Part shown: one piece after another, positions 9,004 to 15,323 of the stretch
Layout of the letters: the number at the start of each line of letters is the position of its first letter
How positions within the stretch are numbered: position 1 is the stretch's first letter
IMG/VR virus record: IMGVR_UViG_3300047552_000527
Location: 1 to 23,242 of that record
Origin: a virus
DNA length: 23,242 bases
Reading direction: 5' to 3' (one strand)
The notes under the pieces: model-generated
Database searches by the model: none
Seen by the model: only the letters and a program-made list of their open reading frames with translations
What the model was told of the DNA's origin: nothing
Translations under genes and position numbers: made by a program

Positions 9004-9366
9004 ATGTTTCTACTTAACAACCGCAAAATTAACATAGACGCGCAACTGACCGTCAACGACACAACCTACCCCAACCTCCGCGACCCTGCGTTGCGTGAAG
9101 CCTTGGGCGTAACCGAAGTGCCTGACCCTGTTTACCCTGACCCTGAACTGTTCTACTGGACAGAAAACGAAGATGGCACTCTGACAGTTACCCCCAAGTC
9201 TGACGAGCAGATAGCACAGCAGAATCAATCCAAGCTGAACACCGCCTCGCTTGCCTACCTCGCAGATACAGATTGGTACGTGACCCGCTTTGCTGAAACT
9301 GGCGTTGCTATCCCTGACGATGTTAAGTTTGCACGTTCAGCGGCTAGGGCGGCGATAGTTAAATGA
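9004..9366 (+). CDS. Tail fibre assembly-like protein
   Basis: A 120-residue protein directly after the fibre genes. The N-terminal half is a small beta-rich region (FLLNNRKINIDAQLTVNDTTYPNL), the middle is acidic and Pro-rich (VPDPVYPDPELFYWTENEDG), and the C-terminal third is helical and ends with YLADTDWYVTRFAETGVAIP followed by an Ala-rich helix. That TDWYV...ETG...IP ending is typical of phage tail-fibre assembly chaperones and of small proteins encoded after fibre genes. It is expected to help fold or attach the fibres, acting in the cytoplasm. The next start overlaps this stop (ATGA). Confidence 0.6.
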   Translation: MFLLNNRKINIDAQLTVNDTTYPNLRDPALREALGVTEVPDPVYPDPELFYWTENEDGTLTVTPKSDEQIAQQNQSKLNTASLAYLADTDWYVTRFAETGVAIPDDVKFARSAARAAIVK

Positions 9367-9740
9367 AGTGGCTACACTTTATCGCGTCATTCCTGATATG
9401 GGTGACAGCGTACCTGCCTGTTGTCCTGTTGTCGTTTATCGCTGTGCCTTTCCTAATCCTCTGCACTAACTGGTCAGGCGCTACAACGATATTCGGCAAC
9501 ACAAAGTACCCAATGCCGATTAAGCATGGCTCTGTATCCGACCCTGAAGACTTCCTCCAGACGTTTACCTTTTACTGCTTGCGTAACCCTGTAAGCAACT
9601 GGGGAAGACTGTACCTATCGAACCATCAGACTTGGGCTTGGGAGTACCGTGGTGTCACTATTGGCCCCATAACGGTGGACTACGGATGGGCGTTAGGTGA
9701 TGAGCCGAAGTTCAAATTTAGACCAAGAATTAAACAATAA
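9363..9740 (+). CDS. Conserved phage membrane protein (DUF7338-like)
   Basis: A 125-residue protein with a strongly hydrophobic N-terminus (residues about 4-35, WLHFIASFLIWVTAYLPVVL then LLSFIAVPFLILC), enough for one long or two short membrane helices. A polar domain follows, containing CLRNPVSNWGRLYLS and an aromatic-rich C-terminal half (WAWEYRGVTIGPITVDYGWA). The membrane anchor followed by an RNPVSN motif is what I recall for the DUF7338 family of phage proteins of unknown function. It is coupled to the previous gene by an ATGA overlap. Its place just before the lysis-side genes suggests the inner membrane, but no role can be assigned. Confidence 0.6.
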   Translation: MKWLHFIASFLIWVTAYLPVVLLSFIAVPFLILCTNWSGATTIFGNTKYPMPIKHGSVSDPEDFLQTFTFYCLRNPVSNWGRLYLSNHQTWAWEYRGVTIGPITVDYGWALGDEPKFKFRPRIKQ

Positions 9741-9754
9741 AAATGGAAATGCTT

Positions 9755-10021
9755 ATGCCCCACCCCGACCCAGAAGTATGCGCCGAACTAACGGAGATGA
9801 AACACGCTATAGAAGCACTAGGCAGGAAGCTAGACGCACTCACTGGCGCTATGTCTAAGCACTTGGCAGAGGAAGAAAGAAACGGCCCATTGCTAGAGGA
9901 AATAATCCTTGCATGGCAACAAGGCGTAGGCGTTTTAAAGTTTGTAAAAGCACTGGCGGCTATTTCTGTATTCCTCGGCGGCTTTTTTGTATTTCTTCAC
10001 GATAAGGTAACTTGGAAATGA
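9755..10021 (+). CDS. Small coiled-coil protein with C-terminal membrane helix
   Basis: An 88-residue protein: a helical N-terminal region (AELTEMKHAIEALGRKLDAL) with heptad-like spacing, a polar middle and one C-terminal membrane helix (about residues 60-82, VGVLKFVKALAAISVFLGGF). The topology resembles XhlA-type haemolysin/holin accessory proteins and other tail-anchored phage lysis-region proteins, but there is no firm family match. Three in-frame ATGs occur (9743, 9749, 9755). I choose 9755 because GGAA lies six bases upstream, whereas nothing like a ribosome site precedes 9743. The next start overlaps the stop (ATGA). Confidence 0.55.
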   Translation: MPHPDPEVCAELTEMKHAIEALGRKLDALTGAMSKHLAEEERNGPLLEEIILAWQQGVGVLKFVKALAAISVFLGGFFVFLHDKVTWK

Positions 10022-10203
10022 CTCAATCCGATTCGATAGATGAAGTCATTGACGAATACCTTGGCGCTGAAATTGTGGGCATATCAATAGACCCTGAAGA
10101 AGAAGTCATCATCTTTGAGTTAGAGGATGGCAGGGGAATTCTGATTGGTGGCAAGGAAACTTACATTCAACTGCTAGACCGTGAACAGGTGCTACTTAAT
10201 TGA
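10018..10203 (+). CDS. Small acidic phage protein
   Basis: A 61-residue acidic protein (MTQSDSIDEVIDEYLGAEIV; later DPEEEVIIFELEDGRGILIG). The pattern suggests a short helix followed by a small beta sheet and no membrane segment. ATG at 10018 is preferred over the in-frame ATG at 10012 because it overlaps the preceding stop as ATGA, the rule in this operon. The stop overlaps the next gene's TTG start. Function is not recognised; small acidic proteins of this shape accompany phosphoesterase genes in some phages, but that is only context. Confidence 0.55.
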   Translation: MTQSDSIDEVIDEYLGAEIVGISIDPEEEVIIFELEDGRGILIGGKETYIQLLDREQVLLN

Positions 10204-10958
10204 AACGTCATTTAGTAATAACGGACGTACAGGCGAAGCCTGATAAAGACTTCTCATTCTTAACAGCAATTGGTAATTACATAGTTAAGCAGAAACCGGA
10301 CGTAATTATTTGTATTGGCGACTTTGCGGATATGCCTTCTCTATCGTCCTATGACGTAGGCAAAAAAGCGTTTGAAGGCAGACGGTACGTTAATGACATT
10401 AAAGCCGCTAAAGAGGCAATGGATGCCCTTCTTGACCCATTGCGTGAGTACAACATTAGGGCAAGACGCAACAAAGAGAAAACATACTCCCCAAGAATGG
10501 TGCTAACTCTTGGCAACCACGAACAACGAATATTACGCGCTATTAACGATGACCCAAAGTTAGACGGTTTAGTGTCTCTTAACGATTTACCTTACCAAGA
10601 GTGGGAAGTTATACCGTTTCTGGAAGTTATAGCAATTGACGGAATTTGTTACTCGCACTATTTCACCTCCGGTGTAATGGGCAAGCCAATAACGTCATCT
10701 GCTGCGCTACTTACTAAGAAGCACATGAGTTGCGTAGCTGGACACCAGCAAGGTCGGCAAATAAGTTACGGCAAACGTGCTGACGGTAAGGAAATGACCG
10801 CAATTATCGCGGGTTCGTGTTACCCGTGGGATGAGGACTACTTAGACCATCAATCGAACATTCACTGGCGTGGCATTTACGTCCTGCATGAAGTTGTTGA
10901 TGGCTCATTTGATGAAATGGCTGTTTCTACCCGCTACCTGTTGGAAAACCACCTATGA
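10200..10958 (+). CDS. Calcineurin-like metallophosphoesterase
   Basis: A 252-residue enzyme of the calcineurin-like phosphoesterase superfamily, which uses two metal ions to hydrolyse phosphomono- or diesters. Motifs appear in the right order: TDVQ at residues 8-11 (with Gln where His is usual), GDFAD at 40-44, GNHE at 105-108, SH at 152-153 and GHQ at 181-183. The first motif as D-x-Q and the last as GHQQ are variants also seen in phage members. The start is TTG at 10200, overlapping the upstream stop (TTGA). The end overlaps a tiny cysteine-rich gene by ATGA. Late-operon position suggests a role during DNA packaging, host takeover or nucleotide metabolism, but the substrate cannot be read from sequence. 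Confidence 0.82.
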   Translation: MKRHLVITDVQAKPDKDFSFLTAIGNYIVKQKPDVIICIGDFADMPSLSSYDVGKKAFEGRRYVNDIKAAKEAMDALLDPLREYNIRARRNKEKTYSPRMVLTLGNHEQRILRAINDDPKLDGLVSLNDLPYQEWEVIPFLEVIAIDGICYSHYFTSGVMGKPITSSAALLTKKHMSCVAGHQQGRQISYGKRADGKEMTAIIAGSCYPWDEDYLDHQSNIHWRGIYVLHEVVDGSFDEMAVSTRYLLENHL

Positions 10959-11119
10959 AAGTTTCAATTCTTAACTTATTGGAAACCTGCCCCGTGTGCA
11001 ATAAAACCTACTTACCCCAAAACGATGTTTGCGACTGCCCAGAAGAACCAGTGGTCAGTGATTGGGAGGATATACAGCAATTAAACGGCTTATGGGGTGA
11101 TGGGGAAGTTGCATTATGA
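10955..11119 (+). CDS. 54-residue zinc-ribbon-like microprotein
   Basis: A short gene that exactly fills the space between the phosphoesterase and DUF5675 genes, overlapping each by ATGA. The product has four cysteines in a plausible metal-binding arrangement, CPVC at residues 12-15 and CDC at 26-28, within MKVSILNLLETCPVCNKTYL and the following PQNDVCDC. An acidic, Trp-containing C-terminal half follows (VVSDWEDIQQLNGLWGDGEV). The double ATGA overlap and codon-like composition support a real gene despite its length. Function unknown; zinc-binding adaptor is an inference. Confidence 0.62.
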   Translation: MKVSILNLLETCPVCNKTYLPQNDVCDCPEEPVVSDWEDIQQLNGLWGDGEVAL

Positions 11120-11523
11120 AAATGAAGCTAATTAGAAACAGAGAATGCGGCGCGACCAAATGCACGTTTGGCACTCTCTACATTGATGACCTTCCAGCTT
11201 GCTACACACTAGAGGACATTGAACGTGAAATTAAGATACCCCACGAAACCGCCATTCCTACTGGTGTGTACAAAGTCACAGTTACTTACAGTCAGAGGTT
11301 TAAGCGAAATTTGCCTCTCTTGCTTGATGTTCCTAACTTTAGTGGTGTTCGTATTCACAGCGGTAATACCTCTGCTGATACTGAAGGATGTATTTTGTTG
11401 GGCGATGTCCCGCAATTTTCGGAAAACTTCCTCGGCAATTCCAGGCAAGCGTTCAACAGGGTATTTCAGAAAATAAACACCGCATATATCAACAAAGACG
11501 AAATTACATTGGAAATTGTATGA
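11116..11523 (+). CDS. DUF5675 family protein, candidate lysis enzyme
   Basis: A 135-residue protein of the DUF5675 type. The diagnostic segment is VRIHSGNTSADTEGCILLG (residues about 75-93), which places a His and a Cys 13 residues apart in a pattern like the SHG..GC active site of L,D-transpeptidases. The N-terminal half (CTFGTLYIDDLPACYTLED, then IPTGVYKV) also resembles this fold. Members are common in phage lysis regions. No conventional endolysin, lysozyme or amidase is visible in the window, and a holin follows directly, so this is the best candidate for a cell-wall-acting enzyme. Catalysis is unproved. Both ends overlap neighbours by ATGA. Confidence 0.72.
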   Translation: MKMKLIRNRECGATKCTFGTLYIDDLPACYTLEDIEREIKIPHETAIPTGVYKVTVTYSQRFKRNLPLLLDVPNFSGVRIHSGNTSADTEGCILLGDVPQFSENFLGNSRQAFNRVFQKINTAYINKDEITLEIV

Positions 11524-11615
11524 GTGATGAACAATTTGACCCGCCCCTATGGGCATGGATTATCTCTGCCATGCTTATATTCGTATCTCTTTTTGCTTTG
11601 ATAGCGATTGCTTAG
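11520..11615 (+). CDS. 31-residue single-helix membrane peptide
   Basis: A very short gene, ATG at 11520 overlapping the DUF5675 stop (ATGA). The product has an acidic N-terminus (MSDEQFDPP) and then one uninterrupted hydrophobic helix to the end (LWAWIISAMLIFVSLFALIA). The acidic-out, single-helix layout suits a small lysis accessory such as a holin-like or antiholin-like peptide. Its position between the DUF5675 gene and the three-helix holin supports a lysis role, which remains inference. It lies 9 bp before the holin start. Confidence 0.6.
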   Translation: MSDEQFDPPLWAWIISAMLIFVSLFALIAIA

Positions 11616-11624
11616 GGGATAATT

Positions 11625-12140
11625 ATGGACTTTCTTAAAACTGTACTTCCTTGGGTTGGCGCTGCGGCTACTGGTGGGGTTCCAGCGTTAATTGGAATGG
11701 CGGCTAAAAAAGTAGGTGAAGTAATTGGCTCTACTGTAGGCGAAACTTCAGAAGAAATAGCCGCTGCTGTAGCTGGCGCAACTCCTGAACAAATGCTTGC
11801 TCTGAAGAAAGCAGACCAAGACTTTCAGGTACAAATGCAATCTATGGGCTTTAAGCAAATTACAGACTTAGAGAAGATAGCCGCCGATGACAGGGCTAAC
11901 GCTAGAAGCCGCGAAATGGCTTTGCGTGACGCTACCCCTTCAATACTTGCATTCGGCGTTTCTGTTGGCTTCTTTGGCGTTTTAGGATGGATGCTTGCTT
12001 ATGGCGCTCCTGAACGTGGCGGGGATGCTCTGCTGGTAATGCTTGGCTCATTGGGTACGGCTTGGGCAAGTATATGTGCTTATTACTTCGGAAGTTCTGC
12101 TGGTAGCGCCAGAAAGACCGAGATAATGGGGGGCAAGTAA
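11625..12140 (+). CDS. Three-helix phage holin (GTA_holin_3TM-like)
   Basis: A 171-residue holin-like protein expected to permeabilise the inner membrane at the end of infection. It has an N-terminal hydrophobic segment (about residues 8-27), a helical Ala/Gln-rich cytoplasmic middle containing DDRANARSREMALRD (residues 88-102), and two C-terminal membrane helices (about 107-128 and 134-155). It ends in YYFGSSAGSARKTEIM. The ANARSREMA block and YYFGSS.GS..KT ending are characteristic of the GTA_holin_3TM/3TM-type holin family. AGGGGATAATT before the ATG is a good ribosome site. The stop overlaps the next start by one base (TAATG). Confidence 0.82.
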   Translation: MDFLKTVLPWVGAAATGGVPALIGMAAKKVGEVIGSTVGETSEEIAAAVAGATPEQMLALKKADQDFQVQMQSMGFKQITDLEKIAADDRANARSREMALRDATPSILAFGVSVGFFGVLGWMLAYGAPERGGDALLVMLGSLGTAWASICAYYFGSSAGSARKTEIMGGK

Positions 12141-12808
12141 TGGCTGATTACATTGACGGCCTGTTAAGTACGGCTAAGAGAAAGCTAGGTAAGTCTCAGA
12201 TACTTGGATTGCTTGCTGACGCATTTAACGCTCCTGCTGATTCTTACACAGGCAAAAACATGGGTGGCGTGCTGGTTGATGATTCTATGCGGTATGTTGA
12301 AAGCAACAAGCCACTAGAACGTGCGCTTAATCTTGCCGGCAATGTTACTTCTGGGGGCATAATTGCTTCACCAGAAACAGCGCATGGTCTTCTTGGAATG
12401 AGCGTTAATGATGTCCAATTTAATAAGTTTAAAAATGGCCTTGTCTCATTAAGAAAAGGGGAAAAGTTAGAGCCAATAGATAGCGTTGCATCATTGTCAA
12501 ATCAACAAATGAAGGACACAAGGGCGGCTGGTGGAGTTATTTCAGACAACAATGTTATGCTAAAGCCTCACGATGGTGGACACGTTTTAGATGAAAGAAC
12601 TATTGATGGCACGCCTATAAAGCAAGTTGCAAATACATTTAGACGGGCGTTTGGTGACACAGCAGTTGTTGACATGAGCCTGTCTAACGGCGTTCCAAAT
12701 AGATATGTATTGAGAAGCCCAAACGGAGACTTGGGAATTTACAAAATAGAAAATGGACGTCCAGTTTTTGTTACAACATACGAAAAAGATTCACTAAAGA
12801 AAAAATAA
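12140..12808 (+). CDS. Terminal late-operon protein, possible BECR-type nuclease cargo
   Basis: A 222-residue protein of unrecognised family, the last gene of the late operon. The N-terminal third is helical (GLLSTAKRKLGKSQILGLLA); the middle contains NLAGNVTSGGIIASPETAHG, a segment resembling those in large phage virion proteins. The C-terminal 85 residues form a separate region: MLKPHDGGHVLDERTIDG, a helix, then beta strands GIYKIENGRPVFVTTYEKD. A Lys/His pair followed much later by V-T-T-Y is reminiscent of phage barnase/EndoU/colicin/RelE-like (PBECR) nucleases. I offer that as a hypothesis only. It is coupled to the holin by TAATG and ends 17 bp before a structured RNA candidate. Confidence 0.5.
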   Translation: MADYIDGLLSTAKRKLGKSQILGLLADAFNAPADSYTGKNMGGVLVDDSMRYVESNKPLERALNLAGNVTSGGIIASPETAHGLLGMSVNDVQFNKFKNGLVSLRKGEKLEPIDSVASLSNQQMKDTRAAGGVISDNNVMLKPHDGGHVLDERTIDGTPIKQVANTFRRAFGDTAVVDMSLSNGVPNRYVLRSPNGDLGIYKIENGRPVFVTTYEKDSLKKK

Positions 12809-12818
12809 GTGGTATATT
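12790..12818 (+). promoter_or_regulatory. Putative sigma-70 promoter of small RNA
   Basis: TTCACT at 12790-12795 (four of six matches to the -35 consensus) and TATATT at 12813-12818 (five of six to the -10) are separated by exactly 17 bases. The predicted start is A12825 or G12826, the very first base of the closing helix of the RNA that follows. It lies across the end of the preceding coding gene. Confidence 0.5.
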
Positions 12819-12825
12819 GTTTTTA

Positions 12826-13004
12826 GGTGTTATCAATGCCTGTTGTCATCACATTAGTACCCTTCCGCGTTGGGCCAGCGGATTGAAAGTAAATGGCGGT
12901 CAGATAAAAATGACTTGGTGGTGATGAAGGCAGGGGCGCAAGCAGAGGCCGTGCGGAGATAACGCCTAAACCTAACCCGTCCTAGTGGCGGGTTTTGTTT
13001 TTTT
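12826..13004 (+). ncRNA. Candidate structured small RNA, about 170-180 nt
   Basis: No protein gene fits here, but the sequence folds into nested helices. P1: GGTGTTATC (12826-12834) with GATAACGCC (12958-12966), nine pairs with one G-U. P2: TGCCT (12837-12841) and TCATCAC (12846-12852) with AGGCA (12928-12932) and GTGATGA (12921-12927), twelve pairs with a four-base bulge. P3: TCCGC (12864-12868) with GCGGA (12878-12882). P4: GTCA (12899-12902) with TGAC (12911-12914). A weaker P5 pairs GCGC (12936-12939) with GTGC (12951-12954). GGCC in the P3 loop (12873-12876) could kiss GGCC at 12947-12950. A promoter precedes and a terminator follows. I recognise no Rfam family; function unknown. Confidence 0.55.
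12974..13004 (+). terminator. Intrinsic terminator after late operon and small RNA
   Basis: AACCCG (12974-12979) pairs with CGGGTT (12989-12994). Two more C-G pairs follow inside after a bulged T, with a TAGT loop, and the T-rich tail TTTTGTTTTTTT runs through 13004. This is a classical rho-independent terminator for rightward transcription and would define the small RNA 3' end as well as stop the late mRNA. Confidence 0.8.
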
Positions 13005-13015
13005 ACTGTTCACGT

Positions 13016-13248
13016 TCTGTGCAAATCTGTTCTCATATTAATTTTTACCATCACGCAGTTATGCAGTTTATAGACCGTTAAATCTGCCCAATATGAGAAA
13101 TGCTATACTCACCAAACGCTATATGTAGTATAGCTTTTCAGCCATTTTCACTACCTTACTGGTGATAAGCACTGCATTGTCCTAACGTATTGTTTTAGTT
13201 GTTTAAAATATGATGTGTTCTCATATTATTCTCTTTGTATTCTCATAT
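13016..13248. other. Likely attP region with integrase arm-type repeats
   Basis: This AT-rich stretch directly 3' of the integrase gene has no protein gene. It holds the 13-mer TGTTCTCATATTA twice (13028-13040 and 13216-13228), a third partial copy ATTCTCATAT (13239-13248, entering the integrase stop region), and an inverted copy AATATGAGAA (13090-13099). Near the middle lies an inverted repeat GCTATACT (13102-13109) / AGTATAGC (13127-13134), with another GCTATA at 13118. A near-tandem GCAGTTAT/GCAGTTTAT lies at 13055-13071. Outer repeats around a central palindrome is the layout of a tyrosine-recombinase attP: arm sites around core sites. No tRNA 3' end is recognisable, so the host attB target cannot be named. 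Confidence 0.6.
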
Positions 13249-14217
13249 CTTCCTCTGTAGCGGCTGCACCTTCTGCGTCTTAAACCGCTTAACGTACTTG
13301 TCAGACATGGCCTTCGATGTGTGTCCAAGGATGGCCTGATAGTCCTGTCCTTCATTCTCTGCATCCGTAGCAGACTTGGCCCGAATGTCTCTAAACTGTG
13401 CCTCTTTTATCCCTGCTTTGGCGCAAGCCTCTTTCCACCACTTCCATAAAGTAGTTTCGCTGACCGCTACACCTCTAACGGTCACAAACAGCATCTTGCT
13501 TAACCGTATACCTTTAACCTCTTTCGCCTTCCTGATTGCTTCTCTCAAGTCATCCGTCCACATGAACAACTGCTTTGCACCTGTTTTCTGCTGATGTATA
13601 TACAGTCCGTCATCACGGATATCTGACATTTCTATCTTGCGTATGTCTATCGGTCTTTGGCCTGATAAATAAGCCAGCGTCATGATGCTTTTAAGCGTGT
13701 CAGAGGCGTTTTTATAGATGGCTTGATACTCTGTATCCTCTAGGTATCGTTTACGGCCTTGTAGCGTGTGTTTTTCTATATCGTTAGCAGGGTTTACCTG
13801 TATCCATCCGTAGCGTCTAGCCTTCTCCAGTGATTGCTTGATAACGACCAGACCGATATTGGCAACTGCTTTTGATGGGTGCTGGTCTAAATACTGGTAG
13901 ATATGTGCTGACGTTATGTTCTTGCAGGATACTCTGCCGAACACATCCCGCAGTTTCTTTGCCGCGCCTTGGTATGAGCGTTGAGTATTAGGTGCTAGTT
14001 TTGTAAAGTCTGTGCTGATTAAGTATTTGTCTAGAGCAGAGTTGAACGTCTGGTTATTTGCTACGCCTTCCAATTCTGCCCACTTCATTTTAGCTATGGA
14101 CAGGTCTTTGCCTAACGGAATCCACTTACCATGCGCCACATAATAATAGCAATCTCGCTTCATCCGTAGATGCTGCGGTAGGTTTCTATTGTGGATTTTA
14201 GGACGGCCCATTGCCAT
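13243..14217 (-). CDS. int: Tyrosine site-specific recombinase (phage integrase)
   Basis: A 324-residue integrase that would catalyse recombination between attP and the host attB. The N-terminal region (about 1-50) is an arm-binding-type domain, residues about 55-145 the SAM-like core-binding domain, and 155-324 the catalytic domain. Catalytic residues: Arg188 (SGQRPIDIR), Lys211 (QQKTGAKQ), Arg279 in FRDIRAKSATD (where the usual His of HxxR is Arg276), His299 (LGHTS) and nucleophile Tyr308 (SDKYVKRF). The RDIRAK variant is known in lambdoid-type integrases. It is the last gene of the leftward operon, nine bases after the TGT-like gene, and borders the repeats proposed as attP. Confidence 0.93.
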   Translation of the reverse strand: MAMGRPKIHNRNLPQHLRMKRDCYYYVAHGKWIPLGKDLSIAKMKWAELEGVANNQTFNSALDKYLISTDFTKLAPNTQRSYQGAAKKLRDVFGRVSCKNITSAHIYQYLDQHPSKAVANIGLVVIKQSLEKARRYGWIQVNPANDIEKHTLQGRKRYLEDTEYQAIYKNASDTLKSIMTLAYLSGQRPIDIRKIEMSDIRDDGLYIHQQKTGAKQLFMWTDDLREAIRKAKEVKGIRLSKMLFVTVRGVAVSETTLWKWWKEACAKAGIKEAQFRDIRAKSATDAENEGQDYQAILGHTSKAMSDKYVKRFKTQKVQPLQRKI

Positions 14218-14226
14218 ATTATGCCC

Positions 14227-14982
14227 CTACGCTGCCATCCCAAACAAATCAATTTCCACTTGTACCATTGTGTTTGCCCTATCGAAAAACATAGGAGACT
14301 GATACTGCTCAATGCGCTCTCTTAATACCGTTGCGCGAACTTCCTTGCTTGCTGGCGCATATCCACCTGTCCATGCCTTGTCTATCCCTACATTTCTGGC
14401 AAGGTTTGTACTGTCGCAAGATGAAAAGCAGTATTGCGTGTATATCTTTGGGTCAAGCATACGCAGACCGTGGACTTTGCATATCGGACGGCCTTGCTTG
14501 TCAGTAATGGCAGAAAATATTTCCCGCATCCTGGAGTGCCATTTAACCGTTCCAATCTTGGAGTATTCAGCTGAACTTCCAAGGGCGATTCTTGGGTACT
14601 CATGCGCCAACCTAACTACACGGTCTATCGGCTCATGCAGGTGAAAAACTGGAACTGAGTAATGTTTTGGATATGGGTTATCCAGAAGCAGGGCATCGTT
14701 ATCCTCTGCTGTGCCGTCAATAACATCAGGGCATAGAAACCAGTCAAAGTGCGGAACCCTTATCAAGTCACCAACAATGCTATAAAACTCGTTCCAATTT
14801 GTCGGTGTTCCAGACTTCCAGAAAGAAAATGCGCCGTTATCGAACATGAAAGACGAGCAATGTTCCATCACCGTAGGGAATGCGTCCATGCAAGCATAAC
14901 TAACGCAAGCGTGTGCATTCTTCAGTGCGGCATAGCCAACTGTTGATGCGCCACTGATAGGAGTGCCGTGGTAGTGAATCAT
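14227..14982 (-). CDS. TGT/DpdA-like phage protein (7-deazaguanine transferase superfamily)
   Basis: A 251-residue protein of a family common in proteobacterial prophages and usually left unnamed. Its motif order resembles the TIM barrel of tRNA-guanine transglycosylases and the phage DNA enzyme DpdA: FMFDNGAFSFW with Asp48, then WFLCPDVIDG with Asp86/Asp89, a PVFHLHEP strand with His116, RIALGSS, KVHGLRMLD with His171 and a final SSCDSTNLARN with Asp190. DpdA exchanges guanine in DNA for 7-deazaguanine precursors, protecting phage DNA from restriction. No preQ0 synthesis genes are in the window, so a base supply would have to come from the host. The overlap with the preceding gene is ATGA. 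The superfamily call is fairly secure; the DNA-modification role is inference. Confidence 0.6.
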   Translation of the reverse strand: MIHYHGTPISGASTVGYAALKNAHACVSYACMDAFPTVMEHCSSFMFDNGAFSFWKSGTPTNWNEFYSIVGDLIRVPHFDWFLCPDVIDGTAEDNDALLLDNPYPKHYSVPVFHLHEPIDRVVRLAHEYPRIALGSSAEYSKIGTVKWHSRMREIFSAITDKQGRPICKVHGLRMLDPKIYTQYCFSSCDSTNLARNVGIDKAWTGGYAPASKEVRATVLRERIEQYQSPMFFDRANTMVQVEIDLFGMAA

Positions 14983-15314
14983 GGAACTAGGTTTCCTAAT
15001 GCTTGCTTGGTCTTATCCTTAAGCGGTGTAGTCATTCCAGTGCCATCTCCGTACCACCACCATCCACGCAATAACTCTTTCAGGTCGGCTATTTCCTGAT
15101 TAGCCCCTGCCATTTGTTGCCACACGTTTTTTACATTCTGGTTAAGGCAATGCATCTCTCTATGTGCATCAGTCAACTTTTTGATTAAGTCATCTCGTCT
15201 CAAGTTGTCGTAAATGCCAAGACGCTTGATGTTGCAACGTGTGCAAATCATCTTGTGTTCAGCGTTGTAGTTGCTTAACGAGGTGCATTCAGAGTTGCAT
15301 TCTTGGCAAATCAT
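14979..15314 (-). CDS. Zinc-finger plus coiled-coil small protein
   Basis: A 111-residue protein beginning MICQECNSECTSLSNYN. Two CxxC pairs (Cys3/Cys6 and Cys24/Cys27) form an apparent zinc finger. Residues about 38-85 are helical with heptad character (RRDDLIKKLTDAHREMHCLN) and a Trp-rich patch follows (RGWWWYGDG). It looks like a DNA- or protein-binding adaptor, but no family is recognised. Its stop overlaps the TGT-like gene start by ATGA, so the two are translated together, nine bases downstream of the DUF4224 gene. Confidence 0.62.
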   Translation of the reverse strand: MICQECNSECTSLSNYNAEHKMICTRCNIKRLGIYDNLRRDDLIKKLTDAHREMHCLNQNVKNVWQQMAGANQEIADLKELLRGWWWYGDGTGMTTPLKDKTKQALGNLVP

Positions 15315-15323
15315 TTTTTATCC

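Noticed and set aside
12826-12970. Group I or II intron, hammerhead or other known ribozyme
   Set aside because: No CTGATGA-GAAA hammerhead core, no group II domain V, no intron-encoded protein and no interrupted gene. The fold does not match a ribozyme I know.
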